Below are positions 6,373-14,237 of a DNA stretch of 25,576 nt, piece by piece. Numbering within the stretch: position 1 is the stretch's first letter; every line of letters starts with the position of its first letter. The notes beneath the pieces were generated by a model that was not told where the DNA came from, did not search any database, and worked only from the letters and a program-made list of their open reading frames with translations. This DNA comes from CAYPKW01 sp964411425 (GTDB lineage Bacteria > Pseudomonadota > Alphaproteobacteria > Dongiales > Dongiaceae). Where the stretch lies: contig CAYPKW010000031.1 in NCBI GenBank assembly GCA_964411425.1, forward strand, positions 1 to 25,576, given 5' to 3'. A program made the translations under genes and the position numbers.

Positions 6373-7797
6373 ATGTCCGACGCGGAGCTCTGCTACATCT
6401 CGGCGGTCGAGGCCACCCGACGCTTCAAGGCGCGCAAGCTGTCGCCGGTCGAGCTCACGCGGGCGCTGATCGAGCGCTACGAGGCGGTGGGCGAAAGGAT
6501 CAACCCCTTCACCTACCGCTTCTTCGATCGCGCGTTGGCGCAGGCGAGGAAGGCCGAGAGTGCGTTCCGCAAGGGGGCGAAACCGCGCCCGCTCGAAGGC
6601 ATCCCCGTGGTCATCAAGGACGAGACCTGCATCGAGGGCGAGCGAACCACGCACGGCTCCCTCGTCTACAAGGACAACGTCGACGATCACACCGCGCCCC
6701 CTGCCGAACGCATTCTGGGCGCGGGCGCCATCCTGCTGGCCCGCTCGACGGCGCCCGAGTTCTCCTGCGCCGCCGTCACCCATTCGCGCCTGTGGGGCGT
6801 CACGCGGAACCCGTGGAATCTCGATTACAGCCCCGGCGGCTCGTCCGGCGGCGCCGGGGCGGCGCTCGCCGGCGGGCTGACCACGCTCGCCAACGGCTCC
6901 GACATCGGCGGCTCAATCCGCATCCCCGCCTCGGCCTGCGGCGTGGTCGGCTTCAAGCCGCCCTACGGGCGCAACCCGGACGACCCGCCGTTCAACCTCG
7001 ACTGGTACTGCCATGCCGGGCCGATGGCGCGCACGGTGGCGGACTGCGCGCTGTTGCAGAACGTCATGGCCGGGCCGCACCCGCGCGACATCGCCGCCAT
7101 CGCGCCGAAACTCGTCATCCCGGCGCGGCTCGAAGGCATCGCGGGCATGCGCATCGCCTTCTCGCCCGATCTAGGCTACTTCCCGATCGATCCGGAAGTA
7201 GCGCGCAACACCCGCGCGGCTCTTGCCGTCTTCCGCGCGGCGGGCGCCAAGGTAGAGACCGTGCAACTGGGTTGGACGCGCCGCAGCCGCGACGCCTTCG
7301 GCCACCATATCGCCGCCATCTTCGGCAGCTACGCGGCGAAAGACCTGAAGCGGCGCCGGGCCAAGCTCACCCGCTACGCCGTGGCCTTCGCCGAGGACGC
7401 GGCGAGGACGACGACCGCCGATCTCTACGAATCCCTCACGGTCGAATCCGAGATGTTCCGGCGGCTAGGAGCGATTCTCGAGCGCCACGACGTCCTGGTG
7501 TGCCCGACGCTGGCGGTGCCCTCGGTCAAGGCCGATCACGACCCGGCGGGCCCCGGCTTCAGGATCGCCGGGGTCGAGGTGGACGCCGCGATCGACTGGT
7601 GTCTGACCTACCCCTTCAACATGATGAGCCGCTGCCCGGTGATGAGCGTGCCCTCGGGGCTCGCCGCCTCGGGCGTGCCGACGGGCATCCAGATCGTCGG
7701 CCGGCCGTTCGACGACGTGGCCGTGTTCCGCGCCGCCGCCGCCTACGAGCGCGTGCGCCCGTGGCTCGACTCGCCGGCGCGAAGGCCGCGACTGTAG
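6373..7797 (+). CDS. Amidase-signature family hydrolase
   Basis: This 474-aa protein is a Ser-cisSer-Lys amidase. The triad can be placed at K82 (in GIPVVIKDE), cis-Ser S157 (in PGGSSGGAGAALAGG) and nucleophile S181 (in GSDIGGSIRIPAS); the 24-residue spacing between the serines matches known members. It has no N-terminal signal peptide, so it is probably cytoplasmic. It lacks GatA-specific context (no gatB or gatC nearby), so a general amide hydrolase is more likely than the tRNA amidotransferase subunit; the substrate cannot be told. An SD is weak (GGGGTCGGTC before the ATG). It may be read through from moaE. Confidence 0.88.
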   Translation: MSDAELCYISAVEATRRFKARKLSPVELTRALIERYEAVGERINPFTYRFFDRALAQARKAESAFRKGAKPRPLEGIPVVIKDETCIEGERTTHGSLVYKDNVDDHTAPPAERILGAGAILLARSTAPEFSCAAVTHSRLWGVTRNPWNLDYSPGGSSGGAGAALAGGLTTLANGSDIGGSIRIPASACGVVGFKPPYGRNPDDPPFNLDWYCHAGPMARTVADCALLQNVMAGPHPRDIAAIAPKLVIPARLEGIAGMRIAFSPDLGYFPIDPEVARNTRAALAVFRAAGAKVETVQLGWTRRSRDAFGHHIAAIFGSYAAKDLKRRRAKLTRYAVAFAEDAARTTTADLYESLTVESEMFRRLGAILERHDVLVCPTLAVPSVKADHDPAGPGFRIAGVEVDAAIDWCLTYPFNMMSRCPVMSVPSGLAASGVPTGIQIVGRPFDDVAVFRAAAAYERVRPWLDSPARRPRL

Positions 7798-7811
7798 AGA
7801 GAGGAGACGCC

Positions 7812-8417
7812 ATGCCCGATAAACCGCCGTTGATTTACCGGCTCAAGGTGACGCTGCGCGACGTGACGCCTCCGGTCTGGCGGCGCCTGCTGATGCCTGG
7901 CGACGTCTCGCTGTCGCGACTCCACGACATCCTGCAAGCGGCACTGGGCTGGACCGATTCTCACCTCCATCAGTTCGTCGTCGGCGCCGCCTGCTACATG
8001 ATCCCCGACCCCGACGAAGGCTTCATCGGCGAGGACGACAAGGACGAGCGGCGGGCCAGGCTATCTTCGATCGCCAAGGCGCCCAAGAAGCGGTTCCGCT
8101 ACGAATACGACTTCGGCGACGGCTGGGAGCACGACATCCTGGTCGAGAAGATCGAGGCGGCGCGGCCCGGCACGTCCTATCCCGCCTGCGTCGCCGGCGC
8201 CCGCGCCTGCCCGCCCGAGGACTGCGGCGGCCCGTTCGGCTACATGGAGATGATCGAGATCCTCGGCCGCCCGCGCCATCCCCAGCATCGAGAATTGAAG
8301 GAGTGGGTCGGCGGCGAGTGGGACGCCGAGGCGTTCGACCTCGACGAGATCAACGCCGCCCTCAAGCCACCGCGCTCGGCCGCCCGGCGCGGCAAGGCGC
8401 GCGGCGACGGCGACTGA
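7812..8417 (+). CDS. pRiA4b ORF-3-like / IS1096 TnpR-like domain protein
   Basis: The 201-aa protein matches the plasmid pRiA4b ORF-3-like family by its opening IYRLKVTLRDVTPPVWRR, the LSRLHDILQAALGW segment, the strongly conserved YDFGDGWEH (99-107) and the GARACPPEDCGG (129-140) with two cysteines. These proteins occur both on mobile elements and as stand-alone chromosomal genes; their molecular function is not established. The ATG at 7812 has AGAGAGGAGA just before it and lies 14 bp after the amidase stop, so the two are likely co-transcribed. The C-terminus is a basic tail (PRSAARRGKARG). No transposase or inverted repeat flanks it. Confidence 0.85.
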   Translation: MPDKPPLIYRLKVTLRDVTPPVWRRLLMPGDVSLSRLHDILQAALGWTDSHLHQFVVGAACYMIPDPDEGFIGEDDKDERRARLSSIAKAPKKRFRYEYDFGDGWEHDILVEKIEAARPGTSYPACVAGARACPPEDCGGPFGYMEMIEILGRPRHPQHRELKEWVGGEWDAEAFDLDEINAALKPPRSAARRGKARGDGD

Positions 8418-8443
8418 TCCGAAGGGCCGATGACGGCGACCTC

Positions 8444-8506
8444 TTGCCTCGTGCTTCGAGACGCCGGCTTCGCCGGCTCCTCAGCATGAGGCAAGGGGTT
8501 GTTTTT
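8444..8506 (+). terminator. Repeat-derived hairpin followed by a T-run
   Basis: TTGCCTCGTGCT (8444-8455) pairs with AGCATGAGGCAA (8483-8494), one G-T mismatch, with an inner GCCGGC-TTC-GCCGGC stem. GGGGTTGTTTTT follows, so the unit can act as a rho-independent terminator for the amidase/pRiA4b transcript even though it is also hairpin A of a dispersed repeat. Confidence 0.5.
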
Positions 8507-8690
8507 GTGAACAAAGCCCTCGTCCTGAGGAGCGCCCGCCCTTCGTCCGGCTGACCTCATCCTGAGGAGGGCCCCTTCGACGCGCGCTTCGCGCGTCGCT
8601 CAGGGCAGGCTGCCCGTCTCGAAGGAGAGGTCAGCCGGCTCAGGGTGAGGGGGCGCGTCTCGAAGGACGGGCCACGAGTCGATCTCAGAG
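8444..8690. repeat. Two-hairpin repeat cassette, copy 2, plus decayed fragments
   Basis: This fills the 305-bp gap between the pRiA4b-like gene and ilvE. Hairpin A is at 8444-8494. Hairpin B pairs CCGGCTGACCTC (8547-8558) with GAGGTCAGCCGG (8627-8638), perfectly, around a core sharing CCTCATCCTGAGGAG (8555-8569) and CGTCTCGAAGGAGAGG (8615-8630) with copy 1 at 339-468. Inside B is a further CGACGCGCG/CGCGCGTCG stem (8579-8599). Partial motif copies (CGTCCTGAGGAGCGCCC, GCGTCTCGAAGGA) lie at about 8521 and 8653. Confidence 0.7.
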
Positions 8691-8722
8691 GCTCTTGGTA
8701 TGAGACCTCGTGCCGCGCCCGG

Positions 8723-9628
8723 CTACTCCGCGGCGCTGGCCTTCGAGATGTTCGGCACCTGGCGCACCAGCGCCGAGTAGTCCTCGCGCATCTGGCGCGT
8801 GATCGGCCCGACCTTGAACTTGTGGGGGCCGATCTCGCCCACCGGCGTCACCTCGGCGGCGGTGCCGGTGATGAAGACCTCCTCGGCGCGGGCCAACTCG
8901 TCGGGCATGATGGCACGCTCGACGACGTTAATTCCGCGCCGGCGCGCCAGCTCGATCACCGTCCGCCGGGTGATGCCGTCGAGGAAGCAGTCGGGCGTCG
9001 GCGTGTGCAGCTCGCCGCCCAACCCCAGGAAGATGTTGGCGCCGGTCGCCTCGGCCACCTGGCCGCGATAATCGTACATGAGGGCGTCGGCGCAGCCTTC
9101 CGCCTCGGCCGCGTGCTTGGAGAGCGTGCAGATCATGTACAGCCCCGCCGCCTTGCTCTTGGTCGGCGCCGTGTCGGGCGACGGCCGCCGCCACTTGGCA
9201 ATCGCCATCCGGATGCCCTTCTCCAGCAACTCCGGAGCGAAATAGGCCGGCCACTGCCAGACCGCGATGGCGAGGTGGATCCTGCTCGCCTGCGCCGACA
9301 CGCCCATCATCTCGCTGCCGCGCCAGGCGAGCGGGCGCACGTAGCAGTCGCCGAGAGCGTTGGCGGCGATCGTCTCGCGCGTGGCGGCGTCGATCTCGGC
9401 CGCGCTCCAGGGAATCTCGAAGCCCAGCATGCGCCCGGAATCCACCAGCCGCTGGCTGTGCTCGGTGAGCCTGAACACGTGGCCGCCGTAAGCGCGCTCG
9501 CCCTCGAACACGCACGAGGCGTAGTGCAGCCCATGGGTCAGCACGTGCACCCTGGCCTCGCGCCACGCCACCAGCCGGCCGTCGAACCAGATGACCCCGT
9601 CGCGGTCGTCGAAGGGCAGCACGCTCAT
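8723..9628 (-). CDS. ilvE: Branched-chain amino acid aminotransferase
   Basis: A 301-aa class IV PLP aminotransferase that interconverts Leu, Ile and Val with their keto acids using glutamate/2-oxoglutarate. The Schiff-base lysine is K159 in TKSKAAGLYM; EATGANIF (193-200) and TGTAAEVTPV are the expected cofactor and phosphate-binding motifs, and HYASCVFEG (35-43) is usual near the N-terminus. The other class IV enzymes (D-amino acid aminotransferase, aminodeoxychorismate lyase) are shorter or lack this lysine context, so BCAT is preferred. It starts with ATG at 9628 preceded by GGAGAC, and a good promoter stands upstream. It diverges from marR. Confidence 0.9.
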   Translation of the reverse strand: MSVLPFDDRDGVIWFDGRLVAWREARVHVLTHGLHYASCVFEGERAYGGHVFRLTEHSQRLVDSGRMLGFEIPWSAAEIDAATRETIAANALGDCYVRPLAWRGSEMMGVSAQASRIHLAIAVWQWPAYFAPELLEKGIRMAIAKWRRPSPDTAPTKSKAAGLYMICTLSKHAAEAEGCADALMYDYRGQVAEATGANIFLGLGGELHTPTPDCFLDGITRRTVIELARRRGINVVERAIMPDELARAEEVFITGTAAEVTPVGEIGPHKFKVGPITRQMREDYSALVRQVPNISKASAAE

Positions 9629-9677
9629 GTCTCCTTGCTCCCGTCTTGTGGCGTTTCCCGGCGCCGATATTACGGCC

Positions 9678-9782
9678 GATACCCTTATCCCTAGTAGCGG
9701 ATTTCCAAAAATATGTCAACAACTATGACGTAACCGGCGCGGGATCGACCTCACGGCACGCTCGAATCGACGGTAGGGTATC
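9678..9782. promoter_or_regulatory. Inverted half sites in the ilvE-marR intergenic region
   Basis: GATACCCT (9678-9685) and AGGGTATC (9775-9782) are exact reverse complements 89 bp apart, one at the ilvE start point and the other about 60 bp before marR. They could be operator half sites for the adjacent MarR regulator. Only 8 bp match, so chance is possible. Confidence 0.25.
9691..9719 (-). promoter_or_regulatory. ilvE promoter
   Basis: On the minus strand a perfect TTGACA (9719-9714) is followed after 17 bp by TACTAG (9696-9691). Transcription would begin near 9684, leaving a leader of about 55 nt before ilvE. The 8-bp half site GATACCCT at 9678-9685 covers the predicted start point. Confidence 0.55.
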
Positions 9783-9844
9783 AATGTAGACCGAGCGGTC
9801 CGGTCGGGTTCCTTCGCTATCGACACGGCCGCGACGGACATGAC

Positions 9845-10339
9845 ATGAATCGCCTCGCCATGCCCGACAGCAAGACATTGAACCCGTTGTTCCTGCGCGA
9901 GGAGGACCTGCGCCAGGGCATCGAGCTACTTTTTTACGCCTACCGCGACTTCACCGCCAAGGCCGACGCCCAACTCGCGCAATACGGGTTCGGGCGCGCC
10001 CATCATCGGGTGATCTATTTCGTCGGACGCAAGCCGGGCATGACGGTCTCGGAGCTGCTCGAAATCCTGAGGATCACGAAACAGAGCCTGGGCCGGGTGC
10101 TGGGCCAGCTGGTGCGCCAGGGGTTCGTCACCCGGCGCGAGGGCCCGCGCGACCGCCGCCAGCGCCTTCTGCAGCTGACCGAGAAGGGCGCCGAGCTCGA
10201 GCGCCGCCTGTCGGAGGAGCAGCGGGCACTGTTCGCGCGCGCCTACAAGGGCGCGGGCGCCGAGGCGGTGGACGGATTCCGCAAGGTGCTGCTGGGCCTG
10301 GTGGACGATCGCGCCAAGTTCGCGCCCGGTCGCAAATGA
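9845..10339 (+). CDS. MarR-family transcriptional regulator
   Basis: A 164-aa winged-helix protein. The HTH lies around residues 65-105 (MTVSELLEILRITKQSLGRVLGQLVRQGFV) shown by TVSELLEIL, ITKQSLGRVL and the wing RREGPRDRRQRLLQLT with the conserved DRR. Alphaproteobacteria often keep a MarR gene divergent from ilvE and next to an OmpR/EnvZ pair, as here. Two ATGs are possible (9845 and 9860); the second gives MPDSKTLNPLF. Neither has a strong SD. The stop overlaps the next gene's ATG (ATGA), so they are coupled. The ligand is unknown. Confidence 0.88.
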   Translation: MNRLAMPDSKTLNPLFLREEDLRQGIELLFYAYRDFTAKADAQLAQYGFGRAHHRVIYFVGRKPGMTVSELLEILRITKQSLGRVLGQLVRQGFVTRREGPRDRRQRLLQLTEKGAELERRLSEEQRALFARAYKGAGAEAVDGFRKVLLGLVDDRAKFAPGRK

Positions 10340-11640
10340 CGGCGCGGTTGCGGCTCGACGGCCTGCTGGCCGAAGCGCTGGACGACCGCATGAAGGGGTT
10401 GCCCGGTGGCGGCGCGCCGACGCTGGGATCCGTTGGCGCCCGCGGCTGGAACCTGCTGCGCCAGGACCTTCCGCTACCCTGCCCGGTGCTGAAGGAAGCG
10501 GCACTCGCCCACAACAGCCGATGGATGCGCCGGTTCCTGGCGTCATCCGGCGCGAAGCTCGCGCCGCACGGCAAGACCACCATGAGCCCGCAGTTGTTTC
10601 AGCGCCAGCTCGACGACGGCGCCTGGGCGATCACGCTCGCTACCGCGCATCAGGTCATGGTGGCGCGCCGCTACGGGGTGCCGCGCATCCTCTTCGCCAA
10701 CCAACTGGTGGGCGCCGCCGAGACGCGCTCGATCCTGCGCGAGCTCGCCCGCGACCCCGCGTTCGACTTCTACTGCCTGGTCGATTCAGGCACGGGCGCG
10801 CGGCTGCTGGCCGAGGCGGCGCGGGCCGAGCCGCCCGGCCGCCCGGTGCAGGTGTTGCTGGAAGTCGGCATGACGGGCGGGCGCGCCGGAGCGCGCGACC
10901 TCGCGGCGGCGCTCGCCGTGGCGCGCGCTGTCAAGGAGGCGGCGCCGCTCCTCGCCTTGCGCGGCGTCGAGGGCTTCGAGGGCATCGTCGATGCCGGCGA
11001 CGAGGCGGCGGCCGAGCGCCAAGTCGCCGGCTTCCTCGATTTCCTCGTCGCCGTCGCCCGCGCGTCTGCCGCCGAAGGCCTGTTCGCCGCCGGTCCCGTG
11101 ATCCTCTCCGCCGGCGGCTCCATGTACTTCGACATGGTGGCGGAGCGCTTCGGGGAGGCCGACCTCGGCCGCGAGACCTTGCCGGTGTTGCGCAGCGGGT
11201 GCTATCTGACGCACGATTCGGGCATGTACCGGCGGGCCTTCGCCGGCGTGCTGCGCCGCTCAGGCCGGGCGCGCGAGCTGGGGGAAGGGCTCCGGCCCGC
11301 GCTCGAGCTGTGGGCCTACGTGCTGTCGCGCCCGGAACCGACGCGCGCCGTGCTCGGCTTCGGCCGGCGCGACGCCTCCTATGACGCCGGGCTGCCGGTG
11401 CCGCGGTTCCGCTTCAGGCCCGGCGCCGGTCGGCCCCAAGCCGTCGCCGACGATCACCGCGTGGTCGCCATCAACGACCAGCACGCCTACCTCGACCTGC
11501 CGGCCGCCTCGCCCTTTGCCGTGGGCGACATGGTGGGCCTCGGCATCTCCCACCCCTGCCTCACCTTCGACAAGTGGCAGTTCGTCCCGGTGGTGGACGA
11601 GGACTACAACGTGGTGTCGGCCATCCGCACGTTCTTTTGA
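10336..11640 (+). CDS. D-serine dehydratase-like / amino acid deaminase (fold-type III PLP enzyme)
   Basis: This 434-aa protein belongs to the D-threonine aldolase/D-serine dehydratase-like family (COG3616). The PLP lysine is K80 in LAPHGKTTMSPQLF, and the C-terminal domain has the zinc pair H406 and C408 in GISHPCLTFDKW, which in eukaryotic D-serine dehydratase binds the catalytic metal. Substrates are likely D-amino acids such as D-serine or D-threonine; which one cannot be told. No signal peptide is present. Its ATG overlaps the marR stop by 4 bp, so it is co-expressed with the regulator, which may therefore sense an amino acid. Its 3' end holds the promoter of the response regulator downstream. 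Confidence 0.87.
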   Translation: MTARLRLDGLLAEALDDRMKGLPGGGAPTLGSVGARGWNLLRQDLPLPCPVLKEAALAHNSRWMRRFLASSGAKLAPHGKTTMSPQLFQRQLDDGAWAITLATAHQVMVARRYGVPRILFANQLVGAAETRSILRELARDPAFDFYCLVDSGTGARLLAEAARAEPPGRPVQVLLEVGMTGGRAGARDLAAALAVARAVKEAAPLLALRGVEGFEGIVDAGDEAAAERQVAGFLDFLVAVARASAAEGLFAAGPVILSAGGSMYFDMVAERFGEADLGRETLPVLRSGCYLTHDSGMYRRAFAGVLRRSGRARELGEGLRPALELWAYVLSRPEPTRAVLGFGRRDASYDAGLPVPRFRFRPGAGRPQAVADDHRVVAINDQHAYLDLPAASPFAVGDMVGLGISHPCLTFDKWQFVPVVDEDYNVVSAIRTFF

Positions 11641-11664
11641 GCGGCGCCGCGGTGCCGCTATAAT
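11637..11664 (+). promoter_or_regulatory. Promoter of the response-regulator operon
   Basis: TTGAGC (11637-11642) and a perfect TATAAT (11659-11664) are 16 bp apart. The ATG at 11672 lies 7 bp after the -10 box, so the transcript may start at or next to the A of the start codon and be leaderless. The -35 box includes the stop codon of the gene before. Confidence 0.6.
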
Positions 11665-11671
11665 TCCCCGC

Positions 11672-12355
11672 ATGACCGGCGACATGGCGCATATCCTGGT
11701 CGTTGACGACGACAAGCGGTTGCGCGAGCTGTTGCGCAAGTACCTCACCGACCAGGGCTTTCGCGTCAGCGTCGCGGCGGACGCGGCCGATGCGCGGGCC
11801 AAGATCGACGGCCTGGAATTCGACCTTTTGGTGCTCGACCTCATGATGCCGGGGGAAAGCGGGCTCGATCTGGCCCAGGCGCTGCGGCGCCGCGGCACTG
11901 TGCCGATCCTGATGTTGACCGCCATGGCCGAGCCGCAGGACCGCATCGCGGGCCTGGAACGCGGCGCGGACGACTATCTCACGAAGCCGTTCGAGCCGCG
12001 CGAGCTCGTCTTGCGCATCCGCACCATCCTGCGCCGCGCGCCCGCGCGAGCGCCTGTCGCGGCCCCGATCGTCCGCTTCGGCGCCTGGAGCTTCGAGCCG
12101 CAACGGCGCGTGCTGCGCCGGGCCGGCGAGGAAGTGCGGTTGACGGCGGCCGAGCTCGACCTGCTTGCCACCCTCGCCCGGCGGCCGGGCCAGGCGGTGA
12201 GCCGCGCGGAGCTCAACCAGTCCGAAACCGCCGAGGGCAGCCGCACGATCGACGTGCAGATGACGCGGCTCAGGCGCAAGATCGAGGCGGACCCGCGCTA
12301 CCCGCGCTACCTGCAGACCGTGCGCGGGCGCGGCTACATGCTGCAGACGGACTAG
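11672..12355 (+). CDS. OmpR-family response regulator
   Basis: A 227-aa two-domain regulator: receiver (about 6-120) with acidic pocket D12/D13, phospho-acceptor D56 in LLVLDLMMPGESG, T83 and K105 in YLTKPFEP, and a C-terminal winged helix (about 135-225) with SRTIDVQMTRLRRKIE and VRGRGYM. The partner kinase follows after 3 bp. ATG 11672 is taken as the start because of the -10 box 7 bp upstream; an in-frame ATG at 11684 is the alternative, and neither has an SD. The pair resembles the OmpR/EnvZ-type systems kept next to ilvE-marR in this class; the regulated genes are unknown. Confidence 0.92.
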   Translation: MTGDMAHILVVDDDKRLRELLRKYLTDQGFRVSVAADAADARAKIDGLEFDLLVLDLMMPGESGLDLAQALRRRGTVPILMLTAMAEPQDRIAGLERGADDYLTKPFEPRELVLRIRTILRRAPARAPVAAPIVRFGAWSFEPQRRVLRRAGEEVRLTAAELDLLATLARRPGQAVSRAELNQSETAEGSRTIDVQMTRLRRKIEADPRYPRYLQTVRGRGYMLQTD

Positions 12356-12358
12356 GGC

Positions 12359-13681
12359 ATGCGAATCAGGCAGCTCCGATTCATGAACCGCGTGCTGCCG
12401 CGCTCGCTGCTCGGCCGCTCGCTCCTGATCATCGTGACGCCGCTCATCCTGCTGCAGGTGGTGTCCACCTGGGTGTTCTACGAAAGCCACTGGACGACGG
12501 TGACGAATCGCCTCGCCGCGGCGGTGGCGGGCGACATCGCCGCGGTGATGGACCGCATGGCGGCGGCCTCGCCCGCCGAGTACGAGCGCATCTTCGCCTC
12601 GGCCAGGCGCACCGGCCAGCTCGAGGTCGCGTTCGTGCCGGGCGCAGCACTACCGGGCGACCCGATGATGCGGCAGAACCTGGTGGACGTTACACTGGAC
12701 GCGGCGCTGACGCGCCTGGTGGGCGAGCCCTTCCTCACCGATACCCGGTCGCAGCGCAACCGGGTCGAGGTCCACATCCAGCTCGCGGACGGCGTGCTCC
12801 AGGTCCAGGTGCCGCGCCGCCGCCTGTTCAGCTCGACCACCTTCGTGTTCATCTTGTGGATGGTCGGCACCTCGCTGGTGCTGTTCGCGGTGGCGACCGT
12901 GTTCATGCGCGACCAAGTGCGCCCCATCCGCCGGCTCGCCGCCGCGGCCGAGGCCTTCGGCAAGGGCCGCGACGTGCCCGACTTCAAGCCGCAGGGGGCG
13001 AGCGAGGTGCGCCAGGCGGCGGCCGCGTTCAGCCTGATGCGCGACCGCATCACCCGGCAAGTGAGCCAGCGCATGGAGCTGCTCTCCGGCGTGTCGCACG
13101 ACCTGCGCACGCCGCTCACCCGCATGAAGCTGCAGCTCGCCATGCTGGGCGACGGCGCGGAGGCGGCCGACCTAAGGGCCGACGTGGCGGAGATGGAGAA
13201 GATGGTGGAGGGATATCTCGCCTTCGCCCGCGGCGAGGGCGTCGAGCAGGCGGTGCCCACCGACCTCACCCGGCTCTTGAGCGAGGTGGTGGGCGGCGCG
13301 CTCAGGGAAGGCGCCGCGATCGAGCTGGAGGCGCCCGAGCACATGGTGGTGCCGCTGCGCCCGGACGCCTTCCGGCGCTGCGTTGCCAACCTGATCGCCA
13401 ACGCTGGGCGCTACGCCGACCGCATCGTCGTCGCCGCCCGGTGGCGCGGGCACGGCATCGAGATCACCGTCGACGACGACGGACCCGGGATCCCGGCCGA
13501 CCGGCGCGAGGAAGTGTTCAAGCCGTTCTTCCGCCTGGAGGGTTCGCGCAACCCGGCGACCGGGGGCATCGGGCTCGGGCTTACCATCGCCCGCGACGTG
13601 GCGCGCGGCCACGGCGGCGACCTGGTGCTGGACCAATCGCCGCAAGGCGGCCTGCGCGCGCTCGTCCGCCTGCCGGTTTAG
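12359..13681 (+). CDS. EnvZ-like sensor histidine kinase
   Basis: A 440-aa inner-membrane kinase. TM1 is at about residues 21-41, a periplasmic loop of about 120 residues follows, TM2 is at about 161-183, then HAMP (184-236), HisKA with phospho-acceptor H247 in SGVSHDLRTPLTRMKL, and HATPase with N box NLIANAGRYAD (344-354), DDDGPGIP (372-379), FFRLEGSRNP and GGIGLGLTIA. It starts 3 bp after the response regulator stop with ATG 12359 (an in-frame ATG at 12383 is possible) and so is co-transcribed. The loop carries no recognisable ligand-binding domain; osmotic or envelope signals are only the family's usual guess. Confidence 0.92.
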   Translation: MRIRQLRFMNRVLPRSLLGRSLLIIVTPLILLQVVSTWVFYESHWTTVTNRLAAAVAGDIAAVMDRMAAASPAEYERIFASARRTGQLEVAFVPGAALPGDPMMRQNLVDVTLDAALTRLVGEPFLTDTRSQRNRVEVHIQLADGVLQVQVPRRRLFSSTTFVFILWMVGTSLVLFAVATVFMRDQVRPIRRLAAAAEAFGKGRDVPDFKPQGASEVRQAAAAFSLMRDRITRQVSQRMELLSGVSHDLRTPLTRMKLQLAMLGDGAEAADLRADVAEMEKMVEGYLAFARGEGVEQAVPTDLTRLLSEVVGGALREGAAIELEAPEHMVVPLRPDAFRRCVANLIANAGRYADRIVVAARWRGHGIEITVDDDGPGIPADRREEVFKPFFRLEGSRNPATGGIGLGLTIARDVARGHGGDLVLDQSPQGGLRALVRLPV

Positions 13682-13967
13682 CGCGGAATTGTGCTGGCTG
13701 GAAACGGCCCCGCCTCTCACACCGGAGCGCCGGCGCGTTCGGCTCCGGGCATCGTCATTCCGAGCGGAGCTGAGGAATCCAGGCGCTGGATAGGCAGCGA
13801 GTCTAGGTCCCTCGCTGCTCCCTCGCTGCGCTCGGGACAAGGCTCAGGACGACAACTGAGGCCGATCGCCGGTGAAGATCGTTGACGCTTACCGTCCACT
13901 GTTGACTGTTGACTGAGGTCGGCTGGAAGCGCCGGGTGGGGTGAGTCAAGGATAATGAGGTCCGGAG
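13682..13967. other. Intergenic region with repeat-like sequence
   Basis: Convergent end of the kinase gene and the antitoxin gene. It contains CGTCATTCCGAGCGGAGCTG (from about 13753), a CCTCGCTGCTCCCTCGCTGCG duplication (about 13811) in two overlapping halves, and GGACAAGGCTCAGGACGAC, all reminiscent of dispersed alphaproteobacterial repeats. A short tandem ACTGTTGACTGTTGACTGA lies near 13898. No gene seen. Confidence 0.5.
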
Positions 13968-14237
13968 TTACTTTCGGCCGCGACCTTCAGGCCCGGACAG
14001 CGCGCGCTCCATGGCTTCGCGGACAAAACGCGTATAGGGGATGCTGCGCGCCTTGGCGCGCTTCTTCACGGCATCGAGCAGCGGCTTCGGCACGCGCATG
14101 TTGAGCTGTGCGGTCTTCCTCTCGAACTCAAACTGCACAGGCTTGAACCTTGAAAGGTCATATTCGCTCAAGTCGGCAGTATCGACGAAGCGTTCCGCCT
14201 CCTTATCCGTCTTGAAGGTCGGGATTTTCTTCTTCAT
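13968..14237 (-). CDS. CopG/BrnA-type antitoxin of a BrnT-BrnA-like system
   Basis: An 89-aa protein with the layout of the CopG-family antitoxins paired with BrnT toxins: an acidic N-terminal toxin-binding region with KEAERFVDTADLSEYDLS, then a ribbon-helix-helix DNA-binding region with QLNMRVPKPLLDAVKKRA and IPYTRFVREAMERAL. Such antitoxins neutralise a BrnT ribonuclease and repress their own operon. The start ATG at 14237 lies inside the 3' end of a BrnT-like reading frame, the normal overlap, but only the last ~31 codons of that toxin remain. The antitoxin is therefore an orphan unless the toxin lies elsewhere. Confidence 0.8.
   Translation of the reverse strand: MKKKIPTFKTDKEAERFVDTADLSEYDLSRFKPVQFEFERKTAQLNMRVPKPLLDAVKKRAKARSIPYTRFVREAMERALSGPEGRGRK

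Noticed and set aside
5677..6783. Long minus-strand open frame opposite moaD, moaE and the amidase
   Set aside because: It is antisense to three well-supported genes and reads Arg/Gly/Ala-rich; a codon-bias shadow.
7812..8417. The pRiA4b/IS1096 TnpR-like gene as evidence of a transposon
   Set aside because: No transposase or inverted ends flank it and its codon use matches neighbours; the family is often a stand-alone chromosomal gene.
8645..9694. Plus-strand open frame opposite ilvE
   Set aside because: It starts in repeat DNA and mirrors ilvE; no motif seen.
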